The notes: a model not told the origin generated them from the letters alone. Numbered from the stretch's first letter, positions 1 to 6,821 are shown. The stretch: DNA of 18,690 nt from JBBDXI01 sp040902425 (GCA_040902425.1 JBBDXI010000083.1:1-18690); one strand, 5' to 3'. Numbers and translations: made by a program.

Positions 1-588
1 GACTTCGCGGTTGGGCCCCAGGTCGAGGGCCAGCACGCCGGAGAGCACGAGCACCTCGCGCGGGCCCCCGCGCTGCGGCGACTCCGGGGTGACGTTGTAG
101 ACGCGGTCGGCGTAGACGATCCGCCCGCCGAACTCCAGCGGGCGGCCCGATTCGATGGACTTGGCGACGAGCCTGGCCGCGTCGAGGGCGATCATCTGCT
201 CCATCGAGCGGAGGAACCTGGGGATGATCCAGCCGTTGAGCCCCCACAGCACGGCCGCGAGCGCGACGCCGGTGAGGAGGGCGGGGGCGAGCAGGGCGCG
301 GTGGCTGACGCCGCTGGCCTTGGCGGCGGTGAGCTCGTTCTCCTGGGTCATGCGGTGGTAGGCGAGGGTGGCCCCGAAGCCGGCGGCGAAGGGCAGGACG
401 TACTGGAGCATGGGGACGGCGGCGAGGCCCATGAAGCGGAGCGTCTCCAGGGGCCCCAGCTTGCCCTCGGCGGTGTAGCGGACGGTGACGGCGAAGGCGG
501 TGACGGCGACGAGGACGGCGGCGGTGAGGAGGAGCAGGCGCCACATCTCGGCGAGGATGTGCCGCCAGATGGTCCGGGGGAGCCGCAT
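1..588 (-). CDS. LptF/LptG-family lipopolysaccharide export permease, 5' part only
   Basis: The reading frame opens with ATG at 588 and runs off the window edge, giving 196 N-terminal residues of a protein whose family is usually about 360-400 long. It begins MRLPRTIWRHILAEMWRLLL, followed by a first membrane segment (about residues 17-37), a second around 50-72 and a third around 95-117. Between the second and third lies a cytoplasmic loop, HRMTQENELTAAKASGVS, the coupling-helix-type signature of YjgP/YjgQ permeases. After the third segment starts a soluble, presumably periplasmic, domain (EFGGRIVYADRVYNV) that matches the beta-jellyroll position. LptF and LptG form the inner-membrane channel of the LPS exporter with the LptB ATPase. 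I cannot tell LptF from LptG on this fragment. It lies on the same strand as cysS but has its own promoter-like hexamer 6 bases before the ATG, so it is probably transcribed separately. Confidence 0.85.
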   Translation of the reverse strand, partial: MRLPRTIWRHILAEMWRLLLLTAAVLVAVTAFAVTVRYTAEGKLGPLETLRFMGLAAVPMLQYVLPFAAGFGATLAYHRMTQENELTAAKASGVSHRALLAPALLTGVALAAVLWGLNGWIIPRFLRSMEQMIALDAARLVAKSIESGRPLEFGGRIVYADRVYNVTPESPQRGGPREVLVLSGVLALDLGPNREV

Positions 589-594
589 GGGCGG

Positions 595-600
595 ATGATA
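595..600 (-). promoter_or_regulatory. -10-like TATCAT before the LptF/G-family gene
   Basis: On the minus strand TATCAT (600 to 595) is followed by six bases and then the ATG at 588. Transcription from this -10 would start at or next to the ATG, so the message would be leaderless. No Shine-Dalgarno sequence fits in the gap. No clear TTGACA-like -35 is visible. Confidence 0.55.
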
Positions 601-619
601 CGGTGAGACGGTGAGACGG
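601..619. repeat. 8-bp tandem repeat, two copies of CGGTGAGA plus CGG
   Basis: CGGTGAGA occurs at 601-608 and 609-616, followed by CGG at 617-619. The repeat abuts the TATCAT hexamer of the LptF/G gene and lies in the short gap after the cysS stop codon. In rotation the unit (GACGGTGA) resembles the octamers at 14229-14260 and 17551-17582. Confidence 0.7.
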
Positions 620-636
620 CGGCGGGGGCGGATGCC

Positions 637-2296
637 TCAGGTGCCCTTGCGGCGGACCTCGACCCTGCCGCCGGCGACGTCCTTGATCTCGTAGCCCATG
701 GCCGCGAGCTCGTCGCGGATCGCGTCGGAGCGCTTGAAGTCCTTGCCCGCCCGCGCGGCCCGGCGCTCTTCGAGCTTTGCGATCACCGCCGGGTCGGGCT
801 CGACGCCGGGCGCGAACAGGCCGATGCTGGTCTGGGCCGAGGCGGGTCGCTTGCGCTCCAGCAGCCCCAGCACCGCGTCGAACTGCGCCATCAGTTCCGC
901 GTCGGCCCTCGTCGGCGCCTCGGTCTCCGACACCCACTTGTTGATCGCGCCGATGGCGCCGGCGATGTTCAGGTCGTCGTGGAGGGCCGCGGCCGCGTCG
1001 TCGCGCACGCGCTGGTTGTGGGCGCCGGGGGGGCCGGCCCTCCCCTGCTCGGCGAAGCGCCGCCAGCGGTCGACGATGCGGGCCGAGTCGCGGAGGCCCT
1101 GCTCGGTGAAGTTGGCGTTGCTGCGGTAGTGCGTGCGGATGAGCTCCATGCGCACGGCCGCGGGCTCGTAGCCCCTGGCGAAAAGGTCGCGGGCGGTGAA
1201 GAAGTTGCCGCGGCTCTTGGCCATCTTCTCGCCCTCGACGAAGAGGAAGCGCGGGTGGAACCACGTGCGGGCGTAGACGCCCTGCTCGGGGCGCTCGTTG
1301 AGGGCGCAGCAGCTCTGGGCGAGCTCGCTCTCGTGGTGGGGGAAGATGTTGTCCTCGCCGCCGGAGTGGAGGTCGATGATCGGCTCGCCGCCGGGGAATA
1401 GGGGCAGCCCGCTGCCGGGTGGCCCGCCGCTGAGTGGCCCGGGGGGGGGCACTCAGGCGGTCGAAACTCATGACCGAGCACTCGATGTGCCACCCCGGGT
1501 AGCCCTCGCCCCAGGGGCTGGGCCACTTCATCAGGTGGCTCGGGTCGCTCTTCCAGAGCAGGAAGTCCGCCGGGTGCTTCTTCTCGGCCTGGTGCTCGCC
1601 GGCGATGCGGCCGCCGGCGCCCTCGCGCAGGGCGTCGAGGGTGTTACCAGAGAGGCGCCCGTAGTTCGGGAATGTCGCCACGCTGAAGTAGACGGTCTGC
1701 CGGCCCTGCGGCCCCACGGCGTAGGCGTGGCCCCGGTCGATCAGCCGCCGGATCATGCCGGTCATGCCGGTGGTCCCCGCGGCGTCGCCGACGTGCTCGG
1801 TGGCGCGGGGCATCAGCGTGCGGTCCTTCTCCGCATCGAGCGCGACCTTGAGCCCCAGCGCCCTGGCATCTTCGAGGAACCGCATCTCGTAGAAGCGGGC
1901 GATCGCCCGCGGGTCCCCCGGGTCCACCTCGACACCCGCCGGCAGCTTCCCGGCCTTCTTGTACTCCAGGATCCGCCGGCCGGCGACGGCCATGCGGTCC
2001 TCGCCCCGCTCGCCGCCCTCGGCGTCGTCGGTCATGTGGCCGACGTCGGTGATGTTCATGACGTGGACGACGCGGCGGGGCCCGGGCACGGGCTTCCCGT
2101 CCGCCCCCTCCACCTCGCAGAGTGGCGACTCCAGCCACCGGCGGAGCAGGTCGGCGGCGAGGAAGGAGCGGAAGTTGCCGATGTGCGCATCGTCGTACAC
2201 CGTGGGCCCGCATGAGTAGAACGTCACCCGCGAAGGGTCGGCGGGGCGGAAGGGCTCGGCCTGGTGCGTGAGCGTGTTGTACAGGCGCAGCGGCAT
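637..2296 (-). pseudogene. cysS: Cysteinyl-tRNA synthetase, split by a one-base frameshift in a G run
   Basis: This class I synthetase charges tRNA-Cys. The first part opens with ATG at 2296 (MPLRLYNTLTHQAEPFRP) and carries the zinc-ligand Cys29 (YSCGPTVYDDAHIGN), the HIGH-type motif HIGN (38-41) and WHIECSVMSFDRLSA. The second part lies in a different frame and runs to TGA at 637. It carries IIDLHSGGEDNIFPHHESE, with the remaining zinc ligands, and KMAKSRGNF, the KMSKS loop. The frames join in a run of nine G at 1441-1449 (plus strand). Removing one G makes one continuous frame of about 552 codons, somewhat longer than the usual 460-500. Every catalytic motif is intact on both sides, and the enzyme is normally essential. 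A homopolymer sequencing or assembly error is therefore more likely than a dead gene. The gene diverges from rnpA. Confidence 0.88.
1441..1449. other. cysS: Nine-G homopolymer at the cysS frameshift
   Basis: On the plus strand CCC (1438-1440) is followed by nine G. Codons before the run start at positions congruent to 1 mod 3 (ATG of SVMSFD at 1471). Codons after it start at positions congruent to 0 mod 3. A run of eight G would restore the frame through SAPPGPLSGGPPG into the conserved zinc-binding segment. Confidence 0.8.
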
Positions 2297-2303
2297 GGGG
2301 CTG

Positions 2304-2309
2304 ATCGTA
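2304..2309 (-). promoter_or_regulatory. -10-like TACGAT before cysS
   Basis: TACGAT (2309 to 2304, minus strand) is followed by CAGCCCC, seven bases, then the ATG at 2296. This predicts a leaderless cysS message. Only 13 bases separate it from the divergent rnpA hexamer. Confidence 0.5.
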
Positions 2310-2322
2310 CCGGGGCATCCCC

Positions 2323-2328
2323 TACCCT
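2323..2328 (+). promoter_or_regulatory. -10-like TACCCT before rnpA
   Basis: TACCCT is followed by TCCCTC, six bases, then the ATG at 2335. There is no Shine-Dalgarno sequence, so the message is predicted to be leaderless. The -35 region of this promoter would overlap the cysS hexamer and start. Confidence 0.5.
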
Positions 2329-2334
2329 TCCCTC

Positions 2335-2760
2335 ATGGCCGCGGCCGAGCCAGCCCAGCGATTGACCTTCCCCCGCCGGCTGCGCCTCCAGCACGCGCGG
2401 CAGTTCGATGCCATCCGCAAGGCCCGCGTGCAGCGGCACGGCGGGCCGCTGGCGGTCTCGGGGATGCCCAACGGGCTCCCCCATGGCCGCCTGGGGCTCT
2501 CGGTGGGCGCGCGCGTCGGTGGTGCCGTGGTGCGCAACCGCTTCAAGCGTCTCATCCGCGAGGCGTTCCGGCTGAGCCAGCGCGAGCTGCCGCGCGACGC
2601 CGAGGGAGGTTACGACCTGGTCGTGGCCGTGCGCCCGCACGGGCCGCTGCCGCTGGAGGAGTACCGGAGGCTGCTGGTGCAGCTCGCCGGGGAGGTGCAC
2701 GGCGAGTGGGGGCGGCGGGTGAGCAAAGCAGCAAATGGCAAAGCAGCAAATGGCAAATAG
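2335..2760 (+). CDS. rnpA: Ribonuclease P protein component
   Basis: The 141-residue basic protein fits the RNase P protein subunit, which binds the catalytic RNA and helps position pre-tRNA 5' leaders. The N-terminus has the family's opening (LTFPRRLRLQHARQFDAIRK). The central signature, VVRNRFKRLIREAFR, is the conserved RNR helix that contacts the P RNA, and YDLVVAVRPHGPL is the usual strand after it. The start is the ATG at 2335, right after the TACCCT hexamer. The last 12 residues (SKAANGKAANGK) are not family sequence: they are encoded by a 15-bp tandem repeat that forms the left arm of an inverted repeat. The stop at 2758-2760 lies 26 bases inside the longest possible yidD frame. No rpmH precedes the gene, which is unusual; divergent cysS takes that place. 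Confidence 0.93.
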   Translation: MAAAEPAQRLTFPRRLRLQHARQFDAIRKARVQRHGGPLAVSGMPNGLPHGRLGLSVGARVGGAVVRNRFKRLIREAFRLSQRELPRDAEGGYDLVVAVRPHGPLPLEEYRRLLVQLAGEVHGEWGRRVSKAANGKAANGK

Positions 2761-2825
2761 GACCGAGACATCCTCGGCCGGTCCTTCCGATTTGCGATTT
2801 GCTGCTTTGCGATTTGCGGCTTTGC
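2723..2825. repeat. Long inverted repeat built from 15-bp units, between rnpA and yidD
   Basis: The left arm (2723-2758) holds two perfect copies of GCAAAGCAGCAAATG (2723-2737, 2738-2752) plus GCAAAT. The right arm (2790-2825) holds ATTTGC, then GATTTGCTGCTTTGC (2796-2810) and GATTTGCGGCTTTGC (2811-2825). The arms pair at 33 of 36 positions by hand alignment. The loop contains a further short stem: GGACCGAG (2760-2767) pairs with CTCG (2773-2776) and GTCC (2781-2784). The element is AT-richer than its surroundings. It encodes the rnpA C-terminal tail and the apparent yidD N-terminus, and looks like a REP- or MITE-like insertion. Confidence 0.8.
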
Positions 2826-3067
2826 GGGCGGCGACCCTTCCCTTCATCCTCCTCATCCGCGCCTACCAGGTCATCCTCGGCCCGCTGCTCGGGGGCCACT
2901 GCCGGTTTGTCCCGACGTGCTCGCACTACGCGCTGGAGGCGTACCGCACGCACGGGCCGCTCCGGGGGTCGTGGCTGACGCTGCGGCGGGTCGTGCGCTG
3001 CCACCCGTTCGGCGGGCACGGCTACGACCCGGTGCCGCCCAGGGCGGGTGGGAGTGCGGGTGGTTAG
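2735..3067 (+). CDS. yidD: Membrane protein insertion efficiency factor YidD
   Basis: YidD is a small, membrane-associated helper of the YidC/Sec insertion pathway. The family core is clear: FILLIRAYQVILGPLLGGHC, then RFVPTCSHYALEA with the conserved cysteines, then VVRCHPFGGHGYDPVP. The longest frame from the ATG at 2735 gives 110 residues, but family members are usually about 70-85. The first 30 or so residues are encoded by the inverted repeat and do not look like YidD. An in-frame TTG at 2822 would give 81 residues and is an attractive alternative start, though no good Shine-Dalgarno site precedes it. The gene overlaps the end of rnpA by 26 bases if the ATG is used, and the pair is probably one transcript. 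The C-terminal RAGGSAGG is low complexity. Confidence 0.9.
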   Translation: MAKQQMANRTETSSAGPSDLRFAALRFAALRAATLPFILLIRAYQVILGPLLGGHCRFVPTCSHYALEAYRTHGPLRGSWLTLRRVVRCHPFGGHGYDPVPPRAGGSAGG

Positions 3068-3068
3068 T

Positions 3069-3082
3069 GCGGGCTTGCCCGC
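3069..3082. promoter_or_regulatory. Palindrome upstream of the TetR-family gene; candidate operator or yidD terminator
   Basis: GCGGGC and GCCCGC are perfect inverted arms separated by TT, two bases before the TAAACT hexamer. The position between the -35 and -10 suits autoregulation by the TetR-family protein encoded just downstream. Equally it could form a short hairpin just after yidD. The sequence alone does not decide. Confidence 0.35.
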
Positions 3083-3084
3083 CC

Positions 3085-3090
3085 TAAACT
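3085..3090 (+). promoter_or_regulatory. -10-like TAAACT before the TetR-family gene
   Basis: TAAACT ends 26 bases before the ATG at 3117. The intervening leader contains GGAG (3107-3110), six bases before the ATG, a proper Shine-Dalgarno position. This is the leadered layout, in contrast to most other genes here. Confidence 0.45.
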
Positions 3091-3116
3091 CACCTCCCCG
3101 GGCCACGGAGACCCGC

Positions 3117-3728
3117 ATGACGCGACTCCCCGCTTCCAAGCGCCGCGAGCAGTTGCTGGACTGCGCGGCCGAGCTGTTCGCCAAGTACGGCTACGCCCGC
3201 GCCACCACCGCGCAGCTCGCCAAGGCGGCGGGCGTCACCGAGCCCATCATCTACCGGCACTTCGACTCCAAGCGCGACCTGTTCGTGGCCCTGATCGAGC
3301 GGACGGGGCGGGAGACCATCGACTTCTGGGAGCGGCACCTGGCCGACGCCGCGGAGTCCACCGAGCGGCTCCGGCGGCTGCTGGGCGACAACCCGATGGT
3401 GACCGAGCGCGGCCGGTTCGCTTACCGGGTGATCCTGCAGGCGATCAGCGAGACCGAGGACCCGGTGATCCACGACGCGCTGCGGAACCACATCAAGAGC
3501 CTGCACGCGTTCCTGACCGAGGAGCTGGAGGCGGCGCAGAAGGAGCACAAGGTCACCAGCCGCTTCTCGGCCGAGCTGCTGGCGTGGCTGCTGATCCACA
3601 TCGCGCTGGGGTACGGCGTGCTGGACGCGATGGCCATCCCCGGGCAGGGGGAGGACCAGCAGGGGGTCACCGTGCGCGAGCTCATCGCGCGGATGCTGGT
3701 GGGGCCCAAGTCCGACAACAAGGACTGA
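3117..3728 (+). CDS. TetR/AcrR-family transcriptional regulator
   Basis: The 203-residue protein has the TetR N-terminal helix-turn-helix: RREQLLDCAAELFAKYGYAR, TTAQLAKAAGVTEPIIYRHF, then DSKRDLFVALIE. The rest is a helical ligand-binding and dimerisation domain of unknown ligand. The ATG at 3117 is preferred over an in-frame GTG at 3048, because GGAG lies six bases before it and the homology begins directly after. It follows yidD by 49 bases with its own hexamer. A perfect palindrome just upstream suggests autoregulation. It converges on an Mla-type ATPase gene, so a role in controlling lipid transport is possible but rests only on proximity. Confidence 0.9.
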   Translation: MTRLPASKRREQLLDCAAELFAKYGYARATTAQLAKAAGVTEPIIYRHFDSKRDLFVALIERTGRETIDFWERHLADAAESTERLRRLLGDNPMVTERGRFAYRVILQAISETEDPVIHDALRNHIKSLHAFLTEELEAAQKEHKVTSRFSAELLAWLLIHIALGYGVLDAMAIPGQGEDQQGVTVRELIARMLVGPKSDNKD

Positions 3729-3741
3729 TGCGTGCGGCGAG

Positions 3742-3758
3742 CCGGGGCATCCCCGGCG
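3742..3758. terminator. Hairpin between convergent genes, likely bidirectional terminator
   Basis: GCCGGGG, loop CAT, CCCCGGC form a perfect 7-bp stem midway in the 38-base gap between the TetR-family stop and the convergent ATPase stop. There is no clear T tract on either side, as is common in very G+C-rich genomes. Confidence 0.5.
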
Positions 3759-3766
3759 CGGGGCCC

Positions 3767-4636
3767 TTACTTCACCCGCGTTCGCGCCCGCCCGCCCCAC
3801 GCCGGCAGGGACTCATCCCGCGCCTGCAGCACCGGCATCGACCGCAGGTACTCCTCCGCCACCGGGCTGCGCGATTCGGTGAACTCCTCGTAGGTTCCGT
3901 CGAAGGCGATCCGCCCCTGGTGCAGCATGACCACCCGCGGGCGCACCCGCCGCAGCAGCTCCTTGTCGTGCGTGATCACCAGGGTCGTCCGCGCCTCCCC
4001 GTCCCCGCTCTCGTGGTGGTTGTTGAAGATCAGCTCGTGGATCTGCCCGCTGATGATCGGGTCGAGGCCGGTGGTCGGCTCGTCGTAGAAGATGACCTTC
4101 GGCCGGACCGCGATGGCCCGGGCGATCGCCACCCGCTTGGCCATGCCCCCGGAGAGTTCCTCCCGGTCCTTGCGGATGACGTCGTCCACATCCAGGGCCG
4201 CGGCCTTCAGGCTCTCGCGGACGCGCTGGCGGATCTGGTCCTCGGGCATCTCGGTGTGCTCGCGGAGCCAGAGGGCGATGTTGTCGTAGACCGACCCGGT
4301 GAACAGCGCGTTGCGCTGGAAGACGATCGACCAGTGCATCCGCAGCCGGTCGAGCTCCTCGGGGCTGAGCGCGAGGAGGTCCACCAGAGGGGACCCGGGC
4401 CGGCTGTGGTCGGCGACCATCACCCGCCCGCGGTCGGGCCTCATGAGCGCTGTGAGGATGTCGAGGAAGACGGTCTTGCCGGAGCCGCTGGCGCCGACGA
4501 TGGCGACGATCTGGCCGCGGAGGACTTCGAGGTCGATCCCGCGGAGCACCGCGTGCGCGCCGAAGCTCCTGGAGACCGCCTCGGCGCGGATCTCCGTCGC
4601 TCCCTCGCTGCTCCCCTTCGGCGTCCGTGCGATCAC
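3767..4636 (-). CDS. ABC transporter ATP-binding protein, Mla/MCE-associated type
   Basis: About 289 residues. It has all ATPase motifs: Walker A GASGSGKT (48-55), Q-loop SIVFQRNALF, signature LSGGMAKRVAIARA, Walker B VIFYDEPTTGLDP and H-loop TLVITHD. The FYDEPTTGLDP form and the Q-loop followed by LFTGSVYDNIAL resemble MlaF-type ATPases, which power phospholipid movement between membranes with an MlaE permease and MCE proteins. An insert (SPLVDLLALSPEELDRLRMH) before the Q-loop is longer than in typical MlaF. The start is uncertain: TTG at 4642 or GTG at 4636. I chose GTG because TAGGAT ends five bases before it; the same bases could instead serve as an AGGA ribosome site. It diverges from the cysteine desulfurase. 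No permease gene accompanies it. Confidence 0.85.
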   Translation of the reverse strand: MIARTPKGSSEGATEIRAEAVSRSFGAHAVLRGIDLEVLRGQIVAIVGASGSGKTVFLDILTALMRPDRGRVMVADHSRPGSPLVDLLALSPEELDRLRMHWSIVFQRNALFTGSVYDNIALWLREHTEMPEDQIRQRVRESLKAAALDVDDVIRKDREELSGGMAKRVAIARAIAVRPKVIFYDEPTTGLDPIISGQIHELIFNNHHESGDGEARTTLVITHDKELLRRVRPRVVMLHQGRIAFDGTYEEFTESRSPVAEEYLRSMPVLQARDESLPAWGGRARTRVK

Positions 4637-4641
4637 GGCCA

Positions 4642-4647
4642 ATCCTA
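4642..4647 (-). promoter_or_regulatory. -10-like TAGGAT (or AGGA ribosome site) before the Mla-type ATPase
   Basis: TAGGAT (4647 to 4642, minus strand) lies five bases before the GTG at 4636. The spacing is one base tighter than in the other leaderless candidates. AGGA within it could instead act as a Shine-Dalgarno site, so this call is ambiguous. Confidence 0.35.
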
Positions 4648-4664
4648 ACCGCGCCCCCGTCCCG

Positions 4665-4670
4665 TACCAT
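4665..4670 (+). promoter_or_regulatory. -10-like TACCAT before the cysteine desulfurase
   Basis: TACCAT is followed by CACCCG, six bases, then the GTG at 4677. There is no Shine-Dalgarno sequence. The divergent ATPase hexamer is only 17 bases away. Confidence 0.5.
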
Positions 4671-4676
4671 CACCCG

Positions 4677-5885
4677 GTGATCTACTTAGACAACAACGCG
4701 ACGACGCGCCCCGGGCCGGGGGTGGTCGCGGCGATGAACGCTGCGCTCACGCAGTTCTGGCCCAACCCGTCCAGCATCCACCGGCCGGGGCAGGCGGCCC
4801 GCCAGCAGGTGGAGCTCGCCCGGCGCGATGTGGGAACGCTCATCAACGCCCCGGCGCGCGAAATCACGTTCACCTCCGGGGGGACCGAGGCGATCCACCT
4901 TGCCATCCGGGGCGTGCTGGGCACTGCTGCGCGGAGGACGTCGAGCGGTGGCACCCCGGCGTTGCCCGTCGTCGTCACACCCCGCACCGAGCACGCCGCC
5001 GTCCGCGAGCTCCTGGAAGACCTGCAGAAGCGGGGCGGGGCCGACATCCGCTGGGCCCCGGTGGGGCGCGACGGCCTGATCGACCCCGCCGCCCTCGGGC
5101 CCCTCCTCGCCGGCGCTGCGCTGGCCTCCATCCAGTGGGCCAACAACGAGACCGGCGCCATCCAGCCCGTCGCCGCCATCGCCGACCTCTGCCGCCGCCA
5201 CCGGGCCGTCTTCCACTGTGACGCCACGCAGTGGGCCGGCAAGATGCCCTGCGATGCCCCCGCCGGCGGCGCGGACCTGCTCACGTTCGCCCCGCACAAG
5301 TTCCACGGCCCCAAGGGGGTGGGCATCCTGTGGGCGCGGCGCGGCCTCGCCATCGCTCCCCCGATGCCCGGCTCCCAGGAGTTGGGCCGGCGCGGGGGCA
5401 CCGAGAACGTCCCCGGCATCCTCGGCGCGGGCGCTGCGTGCCGCGAGGCCGCGGTGTGGCTGGCTGACCCGGGCGGGCGGGAGCGGCTCGCCTCGCTGCG
5501 CGACCGATTCGAGCGCACGATCGTCGAGGCGCTCCCGGGCGCTGTCATCAACGGCCCGGCGGACCCCGCGCTGCGGCTGTGGAACACGACCAACATCGGC
5601 TTCCCGCGCCTGGAGGCCGAGGCGCTGCTCCTGCTCCTCAGCGAGCAGGGCGTGTGCGCCTCCGCCGGCGCGGCGTGCTCCTCCGGCTCGCTCGACCCCT
5701 CGCCGGTCCTGCTGGCCATGGGGATCCCCGAGCCCATCGCCCACGGGTCCCTGCGCTTCAGCCTCTCGCGCGACACGACGGGGGCGGAGATCGAGGAGGC
5801 GGCCGCGGTCGTCATCAGCGCGGTGCGCCGTCTCGGCCAGACCCTGCCCATCGGGTCCCCATCGCGCACACCCGGCGCCGCGTGA
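4677..5885 (+). CDS. Cysteine desulfurase, NifS/IscS-type class V aminotransferase
   Basis: The 402-residue PLP enzyme converts cysteine to alanine and passes sulfur as a persulfide to Fe-S cluster or thiolation pathways. It shows MIYLDNNATT at the start, FTSGGTEA (PLP phosphate), the stacking-type histidine in RTEHAAV, NNETGA, and HCDATQWAGK with the PLP-binding aspartate. The Schiff-base Lys208 sits in FAPHKFHGPKG. RRGGTENVPG follows, and the catalytic-loop cysteine is Cys334 in CASAGAACSSGSLDPSPVL. The GTG at 4677 is chosen because IYLDNNATT is the normal N-terminus and a TACCAT hexamer lies six bases upstream. The open frame extends further upstream, but only through the antisense of the ATPase gene. 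No iscU or other Fe-S gene is adjacent, so IscS, NifS and SufS roles cannot be separated. Confidence 0.93.
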   Translation: MIYLDNNATTRPGPGVVAAMNAALTQFWPNPSSIHRPGQAARQQVELARRDVGTLINAPAREITFTSGGTEAIHLAIRGVLGTAARRTSSGGTPALPVVVTPRTEHAAVRELLEDLQKRGGADIRWAPVGRDGLIDPAALGPLLAGAALASIQWANNETGAIQPVAAIADLCRRHRAVFHCDATQWAGKMPCDAPAGGADLLTFAPHKFHGPKGVGILWARRGLAIAPPMPGSQELGRRGGTENVPGILGAGAACREAAVWLADPGGRERLASLRDRFERTIVEALPGAVINGPADPALRLWNTTNIGFPRLEAEALLLLLSEQGVCASAGAACSSGSLDPSPVLLAMGIPEPIAHGSLRFSLSRDTTGAEIEEAAAVVISAVRRLGQTLPIGSPSRTPGAA

Positions 5886-5962
5886 GGCGCCCGTCGCGTC
5901 GCCTCGCCTGTCGGGTTCCCCGCATCCCCGGGCCCCAACTGGCACAGCGCCCGGTTCTCCCG

Positions 5963-5968
5963 TAGCCT
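5963..5968 (+). promoter_or_regulatory. -10-like TAGCCT before the DUF4190-like gene
   Basis: TAGCCT is followed by six bases (TCCCCC) and the ATG at 5975. There is no Shine-Dalgarno sequence, so a leaderless start is predicted. Confidence 0.45.
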
Positions 5969-5974
5969 TCCCCC

Positions 5975-6793
5975 ATGCCAGCGAACCCGTACGCGCACCA
6001 GGACCCCCTCGCCGACCTCGGGCCCACGCGCACCAGCGCGCTGGCCGTCTCGTCGCTGATCTTCGGGATCATCTGCTGCCTCCCGGGGACGGGGATCATC
6101 GCGTTCTTCCTGGGCCTCGGGGGGATCATCGCCACGCGGGACCCGGAGCGCCGCCTCGGGGGGCGCACGCTCGCCATCGTCGGTCTCATCCTGGGGCTGC
6201 TCAGCACGTTCGCGTGGGTCGGGCTGACGGTCGGCACGCTGCAGGTGATGAACCGCTTCCACGACTACGGCGCCCTGATCGACGACATCCAGAAGGGCCA
6301 GAACGTGCAGGCCCGCACCCGCCTCACGCCCGGCACCAGCACGGTGGTCTCGGACGAGCGGCTCGCCGCGTACGGCGCTGCGCTCACGGCCGAGTGGGGC
6401 GCCTACCAGGGGATGCCGCGGGGGCTGGGCGAATGGTTCAGCGCCTACGGGCAGGTCGGCCCCTCCATCGAGCGTGCCATCGACGCCGCGCGGCGGGCCT
6501 ACCCCGGCGGCAGCCACGTCCCCATCCCCGTCGAGTTCGCGGGCGGGCGTGCCCTGGCCGTCTTCGTGCTCGACACCCAGGCGCAGGGGCCGAACAACAT
6601 GCCCCAGCTCACCAACCTCGCCGTCGTCGACAAGTCGGGCGCGCCTATGTGGCTGGTCGAGCCGCCCCAGACGGGGCGCGTGCCGATCGGGCCTATGCCG
6701 CCGGCTCCGACAGGCCCAACCGCCCCACCCGCCCCAATCACCCCACCCGCCCCCACGGGCCCGCCGACGGGGGCCACGGGCCCGCCCGCCTGA
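5975..6793 (+). CDS. DUF4190-like membrane protein with Pro/Thr/Gly-rich tail
   Basis: The 272-residue protein has no assigned function. Residues 18-54 (TSALAVSSLIFGIICCLPGT and on) and 62-92 (TLAIVGLILGLLSTFAWVGL) form two membrane segments joined by a short loop with RDPERRLGG. This matches the DUF4190 arrangement. Residues about 95-230 form a soluble domain, probably extracytoplasmic, with no family I recognise; it includes a lone strand-like ALAVFVLDTQAQ. The last 35 or so residues are a disordered proline-rich tail made of PTGP, PPAP and TGPP words. The ATG at 5975 is set by the TAGCCT hexamer six bases upstream. The gene lies 89 bases after the desulfurase and 41 before the second Mla-type ATPase; a link to either is unproven. 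Confidence 0.75.
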   Translation: MPANPYAHQDPLADLGPTRTSALAVSSLIFGIICCLPGTGIIAFFLGLGGIIATRDPERRLGGRTLAIVGLILGLLSTFAWVGLTVGTLQVMNRFHDYGALIDDIQKGQNVQARTRLTPGTSTVVSDERLAAYGAALTAEWGAYQGMPRGLGEWFSAYGQVGPSIERAIDAARRAYPGGSHVPIPVEFAGGRALAVFVLDTQAQGPNNMPQLTNLAVVDKSGAPMWLVEPPQTGRVPIGPMPPAPTGPTAPPAPITPPAPTGPPTGATGPPA

Positions 6794-6815
6794 TATCCGG
6801 CCCCGGCGCGGCCGA

Positions 6816-6821
6816 TACACT
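6816..6821 (+). promoter_or_regulatory. -10-like TACACT before the second Mla-type ATPase
   Basis: TACACT ends 13 bases before the ATG at 6835, predicting a leader of only about 6-7 bases. That is too short for a normal Shine-Dalgarno interaction, and none is seen. Confidence 0.4.

Noticed and set aside
1438..1452. Programmed ribosomal frameshift in cysS
   Set aside because: No slippery heptamer with a downstream structure is evident, and cysS is not known to use frameshifting. A G-run length error is simpler.
1298..2215. Plus-strand frame of 305 codons opposite cysS
   Set aside because: It is an antisense shadow; the cysS motifs on the other strand account for the sequence.
3048..3116. Earlier GTG start for the TetR-family gene
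   Set aside because: It would overlap the yidD end, and the added residues do not resemble the family. The ATG at 3117 has a Shine-Dalgarno site.
4682..6820. Very long minus-strand open frame (about 712 codons) opposite the desulfurase and DUF4190-like genes
   Set aside because: It is a GC-driven shadow: it reads as Arg/Gly/Pro/Ala-rich low complexity, while the plus strand encodes complete PLP-enzyme motifs.
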